Assembly (NCBI GenBank): GCA_039881145.1
Contig: JAYKKI010000076.1
Span: 9,355,001 to 9,419,000 of the forward strand
DNA: 64,000 nucleotides
Source of the DNA: Druceiella hillmani
Lineage: Eukaryota; Arthropoda; Insecta; Lepidoptera; Hepialidae
Reading direction: 5' to 3'
Shown: one piece after another, positions 48,081-59,491 of the stretch
Numbering within the stretch: the first letter of the stretch is position 1
Layout of the letters: each line of letters opens with the position of its first letter
The notes under the pieces: generated by a model
What the model was told of the DNA's origin: nothing
The model's input: the letters and a program-made list of their open reading frames with translations, nothing else
Databases searched by the model: none
Translations under genes and position numbers: made by a program

Positions 48081-48083
48081 ATA

Positions 48084-48129
<46 letters not shown>
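48081..48129. repeat. (TA)n microsatellite
   Basis: TA run. The two overlapping plus ORFs at 47927-48183 are by-products. Confidence 0.95.
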
Positions 48130-48130
<1 letters not shown>

Positions 48131-48164
48131 TCCGACTTAAAATATTACGTAACTTAAAAAAAAT

Positions 48165-48244
48165 TGTAGTTTGCATAAAGTGATTGGCCAATTTAGAGTT
48201 TTCTAAAATCGTCTAAATTGGCCAATCATTTTATGCAAACTACA
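48165..48244. mobile_element. 80-bp MITE with about 33-bp inverted ends
   Basis: tgtagtttgcataaagtgat...ccaatttaga is repeated in reverse at the right end with one or two mismatches around a 14-nt loop. It has the same size and the same internal 'ttggccaa' motif as 47332-47411, so the two are probably related families. No autonomous partner was recognised in the window. Confidence 0.7.
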
Positions 48245-48539
48245 TATTTTTTAACTTTTTTCAAAAATGGTTTATATGAGTTTTATAAGTAAAAAAATAT
48301 AAAAAACACTGCTAAAAGAAAAATAAAAATTGGAAACAAAATTGTGTTGTGGAAACGCATACGTTGTGTTTATGTTTCGAAGTTTTGAAAAACGCTGAAA
48401 AAACATTAAAATTATGTCTAACGTCAGCGGTATTTAAAACAATTTTAAACTTATATTATCTTGTGACGACATCTGCTGAGAGGATCTGTGCTATATTTAA
48501 AGAAAAGCAAAGTAAATTTAAATTAATTAATTATGTGTA

Positions 48540-48729
48540 CACAATTAAATGAAACTACGTGATGTAGTGTCATTTTTACTTTCTTTAAGTTCAAAATTCA
48601 TAAAAATAAGCAAAGATTCATTACTAAAAGCCTACCTGAAGATGTTGTAATACAACGAAACCTAGGTCATGGTAAAGAACTTAAAGATAGTAGAAATAAT
48701 ATTGCATCACGTAGTTTCATTTAATTGTG
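48540..48729. repeat. hairpin repeat, copy F
   Basis: cacaattaaatgaaactacg ... atttaattgtg. Part of the left arm is replaced (ttcaaaattcataaaaataagc). It lacks the 40-bp tail at either end, and no 13-bp duplication is seen. Confidence 0.85.
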
Positions 48730-50122
48730 ACTAAAAATAATGTAAATTTTGTGGGTAGTATAATGCGAGTAATTAATTACACATAGCCGAACAATGAACT
48801 ATACTACACGTGTAAAGCCTACTTAAAAAATATATGATTGATGCCAATTTTAAAGGGTCTTGTTGTTTTATGAACTCTTACGGTTTTATATATTCAATAA
48901 ATCATTAAAGTAACAACAATATTTTGATTGTATTGTAGTTATCCGTTTTATTCAGGTCAACATCAAATTTTGTCTTTTTTTAATAACAAATTGATAAATA
49001 AGTTAATTTAGTTATTTGAAATAAAACTATCCCTTCAAAAATAATAATTTTTCATGAAGAAAGGTAAACTTTCTGAGAATATCTGTGGTAATATATAAAC
49101 TGAAAATTAACTTTCTATTACATTACTTTTTTTTTATTATTTTCAACGGTTAGCTATCAAATATCAATAAAATAAAGGTGAATTTAAAATGGTTATTTAA
49201 AAGTTGAGGTTGTCGTGTTAGCATTAACTAATCTTTAAACGTTAAAGAGTCACATAAATTTTTTTGACACTAAGCGTTTATACCAAAGTGCATAAATTTC
49301 TCCTATAAAACATCGATTGGGCATAATAGACCAATAAAGATGTTTGAGCTTCTAAGCATAATTTGCATGATTACAAGTTATTGTAAGCTTTAGGAAAATC
49401 TATAGGGTGTTACAGTACCTCAATCTTTCCAAATTTAATTCTAATTCTCTTTATTGATTTAATGATTATGCTTACATGGTATTTCTACAAATTTTTTTTT
49501 AATGTTTTGGTAAATTTATTACAAAATTTAATCAATTCACAACTTTATGCCTAATGCTCATTCACCTTGCCCTAAAATATTTAGAAAACAGAATACAATG
49601 GCGTAAAATGTCTCCATTAACGAAGCCATTAAATGTCTTATGTTAAAACGTTATGCGTCTAAAATAAAATCTGAATGAATTTATCTAAAACAAAATTTAG
49701 GTCAATACAAAATTAGACATTCGTTTTAAATAAAATGTATACTTCTCTATTTTTATGAAACATCGGTGGTATTTTACGCTTGATCCTTTTCAATGTTCTC
49801 TTCGTAGTTAAAATCTTGGTTTTCTTTTGGAGTTTTGAGAAGTCCTATTACTGAATATCAGTTGACATTGGTAATATTTATATTAAGTTCATGTATTGGT
49901 TTGCGAAATTTAACAACTTGAATCACTCAATTGAGGTTTTGCATTTCTCAATATGACATTCAGTGAGTGAGTTTTTACCAGTATTTTTAGTTTTTACGAT
50001 GCATTTATAGCCAATATTTTGCAAGTTTTAATGGCACATTTCTATTAACTATTAGCATATAATAGACTGCCATACTCGCTCTAGGAGAATGATTCTTCTA
50101 CAAATTTTCAATAAAAATATTT
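48730..50122. other. AT-rich intergenic DNA
   Basis: No gene or repeat terminus recognised. Confidence 0.5.
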
Positions 50123-50478
50123 AATATTTCAGATATACACAATTAAATGAAACTACGTGATGTAGTATTATTTCTACTATCTTTAATTTCTTTACCACAA
50201 CCTAGGTTTTGTTGTATTACAACATCTTCAGGTGGGATATTAGCAAAGATAGCTTCTTTGCTAATAGAATATGGTGGGATATTAGCAAAGATAGCTTCTT
50301 TGCTTAGATAGAATCTTTGCTAATATCCCACCTGAAGATGTTGTAATACAACGAAACCTAGATCGTGGTAAAGAAATTAAAGATAATAGAAATAATACTA
50401 CATCACGTAGTTTCATTTAATTGTGAATAATGAATTTCTACAAAATTAACGCCAAATATATTCAATATTTCAGATATA
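50123..50478. repeat. hairpin repeat, copy G, with 13-bp target duplication
   Basis: The element is 50138-50465. The direct repeat tatttcagatata lies at 50125-50137 and 50466-50478; the two flanking A bases also match. It starts cacaattaaatgaaac and ends gccaaatatattcaa, the same two ends as copy B. This is the longest copy, with arms of about 125 bp plus a partial duplication of the loop (ggtgggatattagcaaagat occurs twice). The 40-bp tail is only on the right. Confidence 0.9.
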
Positions 50479-50829
50479 AAATATTTTTAGTTTTGTTCCA
50501 TAAATAATGACGCTCCAGAAATATTTTTTCCTTTCCCGTCGTTGGCAAAAAAGAAAAAGCACTTTCACGATTAGACTTTTATATCAGAATGGATATAAAT
50601 TTTTAAATTCAATAGGTTTGGTGTGTCTCATCTCTATAAATACCTATTTATCTGCAGTCATATGTTTGTTAACAATGTTCTGTAATTACTTATTCATCAA
50701 GCGCAAAGCAATATTTATTATGCCACAAATTAGTCAGAAAGCATCAACAGGATCAAGTAGTTTGGTGACTATCATTATGAGGTTGCATATTTGGTAGCAG
50801 GGGAATATTATGTGAGGCTCTACGAACAT

Positions 50830-51060
50830 TTATAAAGAGTGGTGAGTTGGATCAATTGAATTGAATTTTTCCACAATAGTAGTTTGAACTTCTCTTTTCC
50901 CTTCCTCTTCCTTCTTTCTAGACTATGTTTTTTCTTCAGATTCTGTTTTGTAATCCAACAGAATAAAATCGGCATTTTTGTTATCCGAAGAGACGGCGGT
51001 AAGTGCCTCAGAAACATAACCCTCTTTTATTTCTTCTCCACTTGCATCATTTTCCGTAAT
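50830..51060 (-). pseudogene. coding-like frame with one stop, family unknown
   Basis: The minus frame runs 77 codons from 51060 to TAA at 50830-50832 and is interrupted once by TAG at 50923-50925. Before the stop it reads ITENDASGEEIKEGYVSEAL... with ...ADFILLDYKTESEEKT. After it come RKKEEEGKREVQTTIVEKF and NSIDPTHH. The charged, non-repetitive composition is unlike the AT-rich accidental frames around it. It may be a relic of a transposase or retrocopy. The overlapping plus (50884-51159) and minus (50820-51017) frames are taken as shadows. Confidence 0.3.
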
Positions 51061-51116
51061 CTCTATCTATTTTGTTGCAACATATTAAGCATTTTCATCC
51101 AATATATTGATGATTT

Positions 51117-51142
51117 AAAAATAGTACAATATTGTACTATTT
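51117..51142. repeat. 26-bp perfect palindrome
   Basis: aaaatagtacaat joined directly to its complement, with no loop. Confidence 0.9.
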
Positions 51143-53020
51143 TAATCCATACAGACTAAAATATGAAAATCATACACATTTAATACAATTAAGCGTGAGA
51201 TGAAACCCCATGGACTGCGCTTTTATCGTATACTTATCGCTACGACCAGCACTCCCATATGTCCACTTCTCCGTGGGCTGCCATACTTCTAGCGAAAGAT
51301 ATACAAGCATACTACAGATTATGAATAAAGAGATTCTGGAATTATATTTAAGAACATAAGTTTGATGGCCGTTTCATTTATGATCTTTCGAAGAATTATT
51401 AATCTCTTCATTTAAAATCTACTTAATATGAATTGCATACGCTCAAATTGAACTCTGTTACATAAAAAAAATTTTAAAAGTTTTCTACTATATAAATAAA
51501 TTCTAATTAATTGAGATTCTAAAAATATATTTTACATAAATTATTGATATACAGCGTAAATTAAACTTTCGTAGAAATACCTAATTATACTCTACATAAC
51601 AACATAATACATTATTCAAAATAACAAAAGAACGAGGATGGTTTCGACACCAGTTTATAAATTCTTCAAATTCCAAAAAATATTTTCATCGATTGCAAAT
51701 AAAAATTTTGCCATGTTAGAAATTGAGACAAAACATATATTAAATCGAAATGATCCAGAAATGTGTTTTTATAAATTATTTTCTATATTGTTTTTGTGCG
51801 ACCAATGACACTTTTTGCGCTAGGAATGAAATGTTTATTTATTTACCACTTATGGCTTAATTAACAATTAATAAATATTGATATTAAATTTATCATATTT
51901 CTGGTATTAACAAAATTATCACACGCTGATTGCCATAGTCAATAATAATTTTTTCTTGGAATTGAATTGTATATTTTCACTTGCGAATTTTGCCAACTCA
52001 TTTTTTTTTAAATACTGATCTATTTCCGTGTAAAACTACTTCAGTTTCTCTGTACTTCGTTTTCAATTATTTAGTAGATTTGAAAATATTATACTTTCTC
52101 ATGATATGCAAGACCATGTAAAATATTGATAAATCGAATTCAGTTTAGAACGAAGCGTCGATTGATTGTTGGATCTTTCCAAAAAATGACTCCAAAAATC
52201 GTCTATTCATGGGAACTAAATATCTGTAATTAATTTTCAACCATTTGCTTTTTTAAACTAGCGTATTTATTACATTTAGATTACAGTTAAATTTAAAAAA
52301 AATAAAAGGGGAAAAATAACTCTTTTCTGAGTTATGCTTTTGATAAAGGTAGGTGTTTTAGAAAAATTGTATTATTACATTATGAGTACATTATTACTTA
52401 CTATCATGAAAATTTAAAACAAAAAAATTACATTTTTTTATTACTGTTGTTTGCTTAATTTTTTTGTGATTATATTTTTTCAAATCTATTGATATGGGAG
52501 AAATTATTTTCCAGCTTTTTCCGCTGTAAATTTGTATGATTACCTACTTATTTATATTTTTAATTTATAGCAGCTTCAATTTGAAAATCAACATTGATTT
52601 AATAAGTTTAAAAGACGGATATCATTGGATTGAATTTTCATGGGGATTTAAATTACGCTAAATTAGTTAACAATTTTTAGCTAAACGTCCAATATTAGTT
52701 TAAATTCTAAACTAAACTCGATGTCTTACCTACCCGTTAAAAAGAATTCCGCTCTTTCATAGCCTATAAATTAAAATTTTTCCTGTTCTTTCTCTACTTT
52801 CTTTCTCTAACTGCTCTAAGAAGACATCTGTTTCCCTTTTTACGTCTGCAGAAAACTTTCTTTCGGAAATGGTCTTACGAAACGTATACTAATTTGTTTC
52901 GGATACAAGTTTTATTTATCAAAGTTTTCGGATTAGATGATCTCCCTTGAATACAAGTACTAGCTAACATCTATATACGTATACATGATATAATATATAA
53001 TATATACGTACATAACTTCA
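51143..53020. other. AT-rich intergenic DNA
   Basis: No gene or repeat terminus recognised. Confidence 0.5.
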
Positions 53021-54130
53021 GCTTTATTTATCAAATGGCTAAAAATATACTTCGTGTCAAGAAAACCCGCTGGAAGAATTGTTCTTTTGCTAGATGGTCA
53101 TTCAACTCATTGTAATTCTGTGCAAATGCTTGAGTACTCACTTGAAAATGACGTTGATCGCAATTCTATGCCGAGTCACACATCTCACTATCTCCAATCT
53201 TTAGATCGCTCAGTATTCAAATCATTAAAGACCAATTTCTACGGACATGCCGACTTTGGCTGAAACAGAATCGGAACATTTCTTAGCAAATCATGGGAAA
53301 AACTGCTTCAGCAGAAAATTAAATTTCAGGTTTTTGAGCATCAGGAGTCTATCCTTTAGAGTCTACCCTCATAGAAGAGTCAAAAATTAAAATCCTAATA
53401 ACCTGTATGTAGTATCAAAACTTCAATGAAGTATCTCTCACATAGTTTGAACCAACTGCAAGCTGTACTAAAGAACCTAGCAAAATTGTATATACTAACC
53501 CTGAAATGAATCCTAAAAGATAAAGGAAATTAATCTACATTGACCCTACGGCTTTTAACGTCATTCTTAACATATCACAAGAATCTCCACCAAGCAAAAA
53601 CATTAATAATATTTTGGTTTTGACACCGACAGGGATTTTAAACAAAATATCTCCTATTTTCCAAAAAGTTATCGAAGCGCCCAAAAGTTCCAAGCAAGTT
53701 GGCATACTTCTAACATCAGAAGAACATATAATGAAAAGGTAAATCAAATAAGAGGCCCGGAAAACTAAAGAACGATAAATAAATGCTGAAAAAAGTACAA
53801 AGACTAAAATAAAGACTGAAATACAGAGAAAATGAAAGAAATACGTGTAAAGAAGAGAAAATCTGAGACCAGTGACGAAGACGTTGATATTGTATTTCAT
53901 GATTTATCTGATGATGAAAATGGAAATCTAGAGGAAGATAATTGCCTCTGTTGCGGTGAAAATAACTACGTAACTCGTCTAATTGAAGACTGGCTTCAGT
54001 GTATTATCTGTAAGTTTGAGTACATGAAAATTGCACTGATGACATGTCAAATGAAAATTGTTTGAAAATTGCTCAAAATGTGGCCAGAAAAAGAAGAAAG
54101 AGTCAAAACCTAAAATTTAGCTCGGAAGAA
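53021..54130 (+). pseudogene. pogo/Tigger-like transposase remnant (DDE_1), C-terminal half
   Basis: 53054-53263 reads AGRIVLLLDGHSTHCNSVQM, then MPSHTSHYLQSLDRSVFKSL. These are the second catalytic Asp block (LLDGHxxH) and the 'P-x-x-x-(S/T)-H-x-x-Q-P-L-D' block of pogo/Tigger transposases, with Pro changed to Ser before the Leu-Asp. At about 53640-53740 fragments of 'ISPI-x-K-x-x-x-AP...SSKQVGILLTSEEH' follow. At 53832-54063 an acidic segment leads to CLCCGEN and DWLQCIICKFEY, the Cys-pair tail seen in insect pogo-like proteins. Frameshifts separate the parts. The N-terminal HTH/CENP-B part and first catalytic Asp are absent, replaced by AT-rich DNA. Inactive. The minus ORF 53535-53900 is a shadow. 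Confidence 0.8.
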
Positions 54131-54549
54131 AAATAAATTGTTGAAATACGATAGTGGCCACCTGTCCCAGAATACTACGCAATTGTGAATTTAAAAAGAA
54201 AGATAATTTAAACTCGTTATTACTCGTTAGATTTAAGAAGTTTTTTCATTAACAGTTACAAAGTTAAATATTCGAAGTTTAATTAAAACCAGACATTAAT
54301 ACAAAAGTATGTGTAGTTTTATTTTGGTCGACTTTTGAAAGAACTAAAAACCAAGTCCCCTGGACTTATCATAAATGCCCAAGGAAACCAACTGATTTAA
54401 TTAAATAAAGATTAATACAATATTAATCAAAATAATTTCTAAAATATAACCAACAAAAGAAACAATAAAACCAGTCTCTATGCGTTATCCGTAGGATATA
54501 GATATATACCATTTAAAATACACAATTCTATACCATTTAAAATACACAG
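54131..54549. other. AT-rich DNA
   Basis: Nothing recognised apart from short direct repeats of 'taccatttaaaatacaca' at about 54508-54550. Confidence 0.5.
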
Positions 54550-54795
54550 TCGATATTTTTAAAATACACAATTCCATAGTACAATATTTTGATATCTTGT
54601 AAAGTTTAGTCAGCGTTAGCAATGAAAGCGCCCAAAATTCTACTTTTTTCTGAAATATTTATTTTTTATATTTTCCGTAAATATAACATGCATATATTAT
54701 ACCTACAAACCTTCCAGATGATCGTGAAAACCACACCAAAATCAATTGCATAGTTTGTAAGGTCTAAGCTTACATAGGGACAGACAGACGCGGTA
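54550..54795 (-). repeat. Helitron-type dispersed repeat, second copy of 30165
   Basis: The reverse complement carries gcgtctgtctgtccctatg, gattttggtgtggttttcacg, atatgcatgttatatttac, ttttgggcgctttcattgc, actaaactttacaag and attgtactatgga. These are in the same order as 30165-30400 with scattered differences. Confidence 0.75.
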
Positions 54796-54817
54796 AGCGA
54801 CTTTGTTTTATACTATG

Positions 54818-54819
<2 letters not shown>

Positions 54820-54849
<30 letters not shown>
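54820..54849. repeat. (TA)n microsatellite
   Basis: Short TA run adjoining the preceding repeat. Confidence 0.9.
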
Positions 54850-54852
<3 letters not shown>

Positions 54853-55765
54853 CCTTTATGTTTATTCCTGGAGTACGTGAGTTTTTTTTTCTATTTGGAA
54901 GCAAAAACATTTCATTTTAATTAACATGCTTCATGTAGTAATGAATACTTCTAGCAACATTTTCTGTTTGTTATTGCGAATTGTTACTATACAAGTTAGA
55001 GCTTTTTCTTTCATTTTTTTTAATCAGCTCAACTAAAGGTAATTAATTTTCTCTTGTTATAAACTCGATTTTGTGACAAGTTCAGCCAATCGTAACATTG
55101 TTTGCATAGATACAAAGACATCGTTTATTCTGTTAGTTTAAAATTAGTATTTTTAAAAGCAGTGTTTAAATATAATAGAAAAATTTTTTTTTTATGAAAT
55201 TAGTAAATGGTTTAGATTCCGTCTAAATTGTAAAATATGTCTACACAAAAAGGCGTAATGTCTCATCCACGACCAAATATTCCGAGTAATATAAATACTT
55301 TGTTAAAGTTTCAGAAATGGGAGCAGCCTTCTTATCTGCTTTGTTGAAAAATTATATTTAAGCCTCATATAATCTCTTGTAAATCTTTATAAAGCTTAAT
55401 ATTTGACAAATGGGCAGGCCACAAAATTCAAAATAATAATAATCACACTATTATTTTTAAAGATATATCCGATGGCGTGAGATGTGCAGAAAAAACTTCT
55501 TAAAATGTTTACTTCGTATTAATTCACAACTCTATATGGTGTTTTTTTTTCTCACTCACCAGCTACAAACAAACATAAAACTGTGTTAACAAGTGTGTGG
55601 AAATCAGGGACGAACAGATATACGGATGGACATAGAGAAAGTATGAGTTTTGTTTTCGTTATTTGGCTACAGCAGGTTAAAGGACGATAGGGTCAAGAAA
55701 ATTGATACAAAAATAAATATATAGGCAATTTTACAAACCTCTTCAATTAAAATATTTCTATTTTA
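54850..55765. other. AT-rich DNA
   Basis: About 55590-55640 (gggacgaacagatatacgg, atggacatagag) is another Helitron-type repeat scrap. Otherwise nothing was recognised. Confidence 0.45.
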
Positions 55766-55885
55766 TTAGCAAAGATATTTGCTAATAGCCCACCTGAAGA
55801 TATTGCAATACAACGAAAGCTAGGTCGTTATAAAGAACTGAAAGAAAGTAGAAATAATACTACATCACGGAGTTTCATTTAATTG
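55766..55885. repeat. hairpin repeat, copy H (right half only)
   Basis: Starts ttagcaaagat / gctaatagcccacc at the loop and ends catcacggagtttcatttaattg. The left arm is absent. Confidence 0.85.
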
Positions 55886-56158
55886 AAAATATCTTTAAAA
55901 CAAAAAACAGCGACTCTCGGAACACAAACCAAACTTCATTTCAATATATTTTTATTTTTAAATATTCTCTGAGTAAATTAGAAATATGGTTGTAATAAAA
56001 TAAAGCTCTTCATTTGACTTGTTCAACTTAACATAATTAGTTTTATACTCTAGTGTTTTTCACTATATTAGCAGTTATTGGCTTCTTATAAAGGTAAATG
56101 AAAACAGAGACTACGACTTTACACAAATGATTGAATGTAACATGTATAATACTATATA

Positions 56159-56569
56159 CTAGCGTGACCCGTGCGAAGTCTTCGCATTATTTATTCCATT
56201 ATGAAGCTCAGATGACAGATCAAACAAATATTTTACTAAAATTGACATATAGAGGCGCAAGTATCAAAAGCATTGAGCTAAAGCGCCACTTTATTTATAC
56301 GTGAGTGGATTTGAAATTAAACAAAAATTTTACCGACCGTCAATCATATTGACGTTGAGCCGTTAGATGGCAGCATTGCTGTTTTGTGTATATAATTTTA
56401 ATAATTAATTAATTTGCAAAAACAATAGCAATAATAAATTTTTTAGTTGTGGATGCCGGTAGAGCAAGCAATTATCTATAAAATGATATATAATTTATGT
56501 GGATTAGTTGTGAGGTTTTTTCTAAAAAGGGAGAGTAACATCTTAACCTTAGCGTATTAATATATATGA
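56159..56569 (-). mobile_element. non-autonomous Helitron, second copy, both termini present
   Basis: On the minus strand the 5' end is TCATATATATTAATACGC after host A (56570 on plus is T). The 3' end is tgcgaagacttcgca, cgggtcacg, CTAG followed by host T (56158 on plus is A). It is collinear with 17345-17838 except for a deletion of about 80 bp near the 3' end. It sits inside a 42-bp tandem repeat whose units flank it on both sides. Confidence 0.85.
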
Positions 56570-56665
56570 TATATATATAGATGAATAGAGAGAATGCAAC
56601 ATGTATAATACTATATATATAGATGAATAGAGAGAATGTAACATGTATAATACTATATGATAGAT
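56570..56665. repeat. 42-bp minisatellite split by a Helitron
   Basis: Units of atgaatagagagaatg(c/t)aac followed by atgtataatactatatatatag repeat with a 42-bp period (56581, 56623). A further partial unit (gaatgtaacatgtataatac) lies left of the Helitron at about 56133-56158. Confidence 0.8.
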
Positions 56666-56915
56666 TTTGAATAGAAAAAGGTAGATTGAGTATATTACTG
56701 CATTACTTTCTCTCCGTCAAAAGATACAAGATCGTGAAAAATAAAAGTAGCTTAATTAGAGAAAATTTTTTATTTATTTAGTATTTTAGTTTAGCTTATC
56801 ATGTCTATGGGTCAAATACATGAATAAAGATCAAATTATATTCTATATCTTTTAGAAACAACAATTAATTTTCCTAAATATTTAAAATCTTTTTGCGAGA
56901 AATACCAGGGATAAA

Positions 56916-56921
56916 TTTATT
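56916..56921 (-). terminator. polyadenylation signal of gene B (AATAAA)
   Basis: AATAAA on the minus strand, about 71 bp beyond the gene B stop codon. Confidence 0.65.
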
Positions 56922-56991
56922 TAGAATATTTAAGAAAACGGAAGATCATCGGACTGTAGGATGAACAAAAATTCAATGGCTATTTATGGAT

Positions 56992-59429
56992 TTAAGAGTA
57001 ATCATAGTCGTAGTATGGGTAAGCTGAGAGTGCAATTTTCTCTTTCATTGGTACTTTTTCATTTGGGCCTTTCGCTGGTTTCCCGGCACGGTCCAATTCT
57101 TGAGTCGAGAGTCCGACTAGTGCTCCTATTATGAAGAGCAATACTGAAAAATATAAAAATATTGCTTAAAAATATTAAAATGTAGATTCTGAAAATCATA
57201 GCTTAACTAAAAAAATATTACTAGGATAAAAGATTTATTGCAAGTTTCAGCGATAATGGCGTATTTTTCATATGAAACAATTTTTTAAAAATTGAATCAT
57301 TAGTGGTTTTTGTGGCTTTTCAAAATGTAAACTGACCATGTTGAATTACTTTTTTTAAAATAACACAAAAAAGTTAAAGAGTAATTCAAAAAATTCTAAA
57401 TAACATACTAGTTAATAATAAAACATGGAAATAGAATTTAAAACTTAATTTTTATAAAATGGGTCACATAAAAGTGCTATTTTTGAATTAATGTCAGAAA
57501 GATTCAGAGCTAATTTAATTGAAAGAAGTTTCTACGGCTCCTATTTTTAAAATTTTCTATTACATATATTTAATTTATTACATACTACATAGGCAAAATT
57601 TTAGCTGGATAGGTAATTTTTTCTTTAATTACAAGTTTTTTATAGGAAACGAAGTATGAGTTCCTTTTTTTGTTAGAAAATATTAGATAAACATATTTCA
57701 CTTCATTGCATACACAACTTACATAATATTAATATATTAATGAGGATCTTAATAGGTTTGCGACATTTGAATGTTCGTTAAGATTTAAACAATAAAGAAA
57801 CTTACTAAATAAAAAAGAACTGACTGGGAACTTTTATTTAATATAGTGTTCTTTATTCAAATGCTTACGGAAGTTCTATCTGTGAGGATGGGAAAGGCTT
57901 GTTATGGGAAAGGTCATATCGTAACCGATGGTTGATCTGTGAGCAATAAGACGAGTTTTATGCTTTTTGTTTAATTCTGAAGACTAATTTTCCATTTATT
58001 CAAACTTACATAAATGAATAAATTATTAAACAGTACAAATTACCATAGATTTTATTCGCCTCTGCTATATTGAAACACTCAAATTTACTACATAATTTGA
58101 TATACTGAAATTTATTACATTTTTTAAATTTATTACATTCCACATAGGCAAAATTATAACTGAGTAGGTAATTTTTTCTTTAATTACAAGTTTTTTTTAT
58201 AGAAAATGAAATACGCTTTTTTTTGGATCGGTATGAAATATTAGAAAAATATTTTTCTCTTTACTGCGTTATTTACAACTTAAATAATATTATAATATTA
58301 ATGCGGATCCTAACAGATTTTCCCATTTGAATGTTCATTAAAATTTAGATATTAAAGAAAGGTAATAAACCCGACAGAACAGTGAAAAATTTTATTCAAT
58401 GTAGTATTCTTCATTTAAATGTTTTAAATTATATCTATGATGATGGGAATAGTTATATTATTTGTACCCCATATTAACCGTTGAATAGTCTGGGAGTAAC
58501 AAGACGAGTTTTAGGCTTTTCATTCATTTCTACATATAAATTTTTCATTTATTCATTCAAATTTACATGAATGAATACATTATGAAACAGTAGAATTTAT
58601 TATGCATTTTATTCGCCATTGCAATGTTGAAATGTTTGCTAAATAGATATGCCCAAAAAATCCGTACGTATATGAAAATTCAAAGGTTTATGAAATCTGA
58701 AGAGAACATTCAATTGACTATAGACTTTTTATTTGCTAGTGCTCGATAAAACAAATAAAAAAATTATTTCGACCCCTCAAATTTGATTCATCCTTCGGGT
58801 ACGCCATTAGAAATTTAAACATAAGTCCTAAAAAAACTAAGACAAAAAGACTTCATTAAAAGCCGTGAAATTGTATGCTCTTTGTATTGGTTCATAAATG
58901 GTACATAATGCTTTTAATTTTACCCAGAAAAGTATTTCAGGATTTAAAGGAGAAATCCTGCATTTTTTTTGATGCACTAGAAAGTTACTAATAGGCTACG
59001 CGCGTAGAAAAAGAAAGGTGTCTGCCAAGTTAATGCATTGCTACAAATACTTTGTAACCATAGCAATGCATAACTTTTAGAAATCGAGCTTTCGAAGGTA
59101 AATTTCTAAAAGTTATTCTGTTCTGTTATAACCCAAACACGGCTGCTACTCTGCCGCCCTTGATTCGAAATTGCTCAACCGTATTTGATAAATTATATAA
59201 GTTTTTTTTATTTAGTATTAAATTAGATGTTCATTTCTATAATAGTAAAAAGAACTATTTACCTTCGTTCGTAAAAATCGTTTCTATAATAAATGGATAT
59301 TATAATTAACTTAAATTGATTTTACTTGCCAAATAAAGGTTAAAACTTAACGTAACATATACTTAATATAACGATTTATATTTAATAATATATTTTGTAA
59401 TATCACTTACTTGCTAATTTTGACACCAT
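56992..59429 (-). CDS. gene B: two-exon secreted peptide precursor (56 aa)
   Basis: Exon 1 is 59429-59411 (ATG GTG TCA AAA TTA GCA A) with donor GTAAGT. Exon 2 is 57143-56992 after tatatttttcag and ends in TAA. The phase-1 join yields MVSKLAILLFIIGALVGLST-Q, a signal peptide aligning position by position with gene A after exon 1 (shared VGLSTQ). The mature part, about 36 residues, is Lys/Pro-rich (ELDRAGKPAKGPNEK, VPMKEKIALS) and ends in the Tyr-rich tail AYPYYDYDYS. No cysteines are present. TATAAAAG lies 63-70 bp upstream of the ATG, and the 5'UTR carries atagaagttt and gcgttcttcagtaaagtcaa as in gene A. The 2.27-kb intron contains a 520-bp tandem duplication. The acidic Tyr tail could be a substrate for tyrosine sulfation, which is inference only. 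Function is unknown. Confidence 0.82.
57560..58640. repeat. about 520-bp tandem duplication in the intron of gene B
   Basis: The first copy (about 57560-58090) and second (about 58122-58640) share, in order, acataggcaaaatt, aggtaattttttctttaatt, taatatt..aatg(a/c)ggatc, catttgaatgttc, aagacgagtttta.gctttt, cattta-ttcaaacttacat and gattttattcgcc. They differ by many substitutions and small indels, so the duplication is old. No frame is conserved between copies. Confidence 0.8.
58641..59410. other. 5' part of the gene B intron
   Basis: Beyond the tandem duplication, no open frame or repeat terminus is recognised. A short inverted pair (ttaatgcattgctacaaatac / ctttgtaaccatagcaatgca) is at about 59029-59071. 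Confidence 0.5.
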
Positions 59430-59491
59430 AATTGACTTTACTGAAGAACGCTGCCTGCAAACTTCTATGAATAGTATGTCGAGTTTTACCT

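Noticed and set aside
47405..48183. Several plus frames rich in IYIYIY
   Set aside because: They are translations of (TA)n microsatellites.
53535..53900. 121-codon minus frame
   Set aside because: Antisense shadow of the pogo-like transposase remnant on the plus strand.
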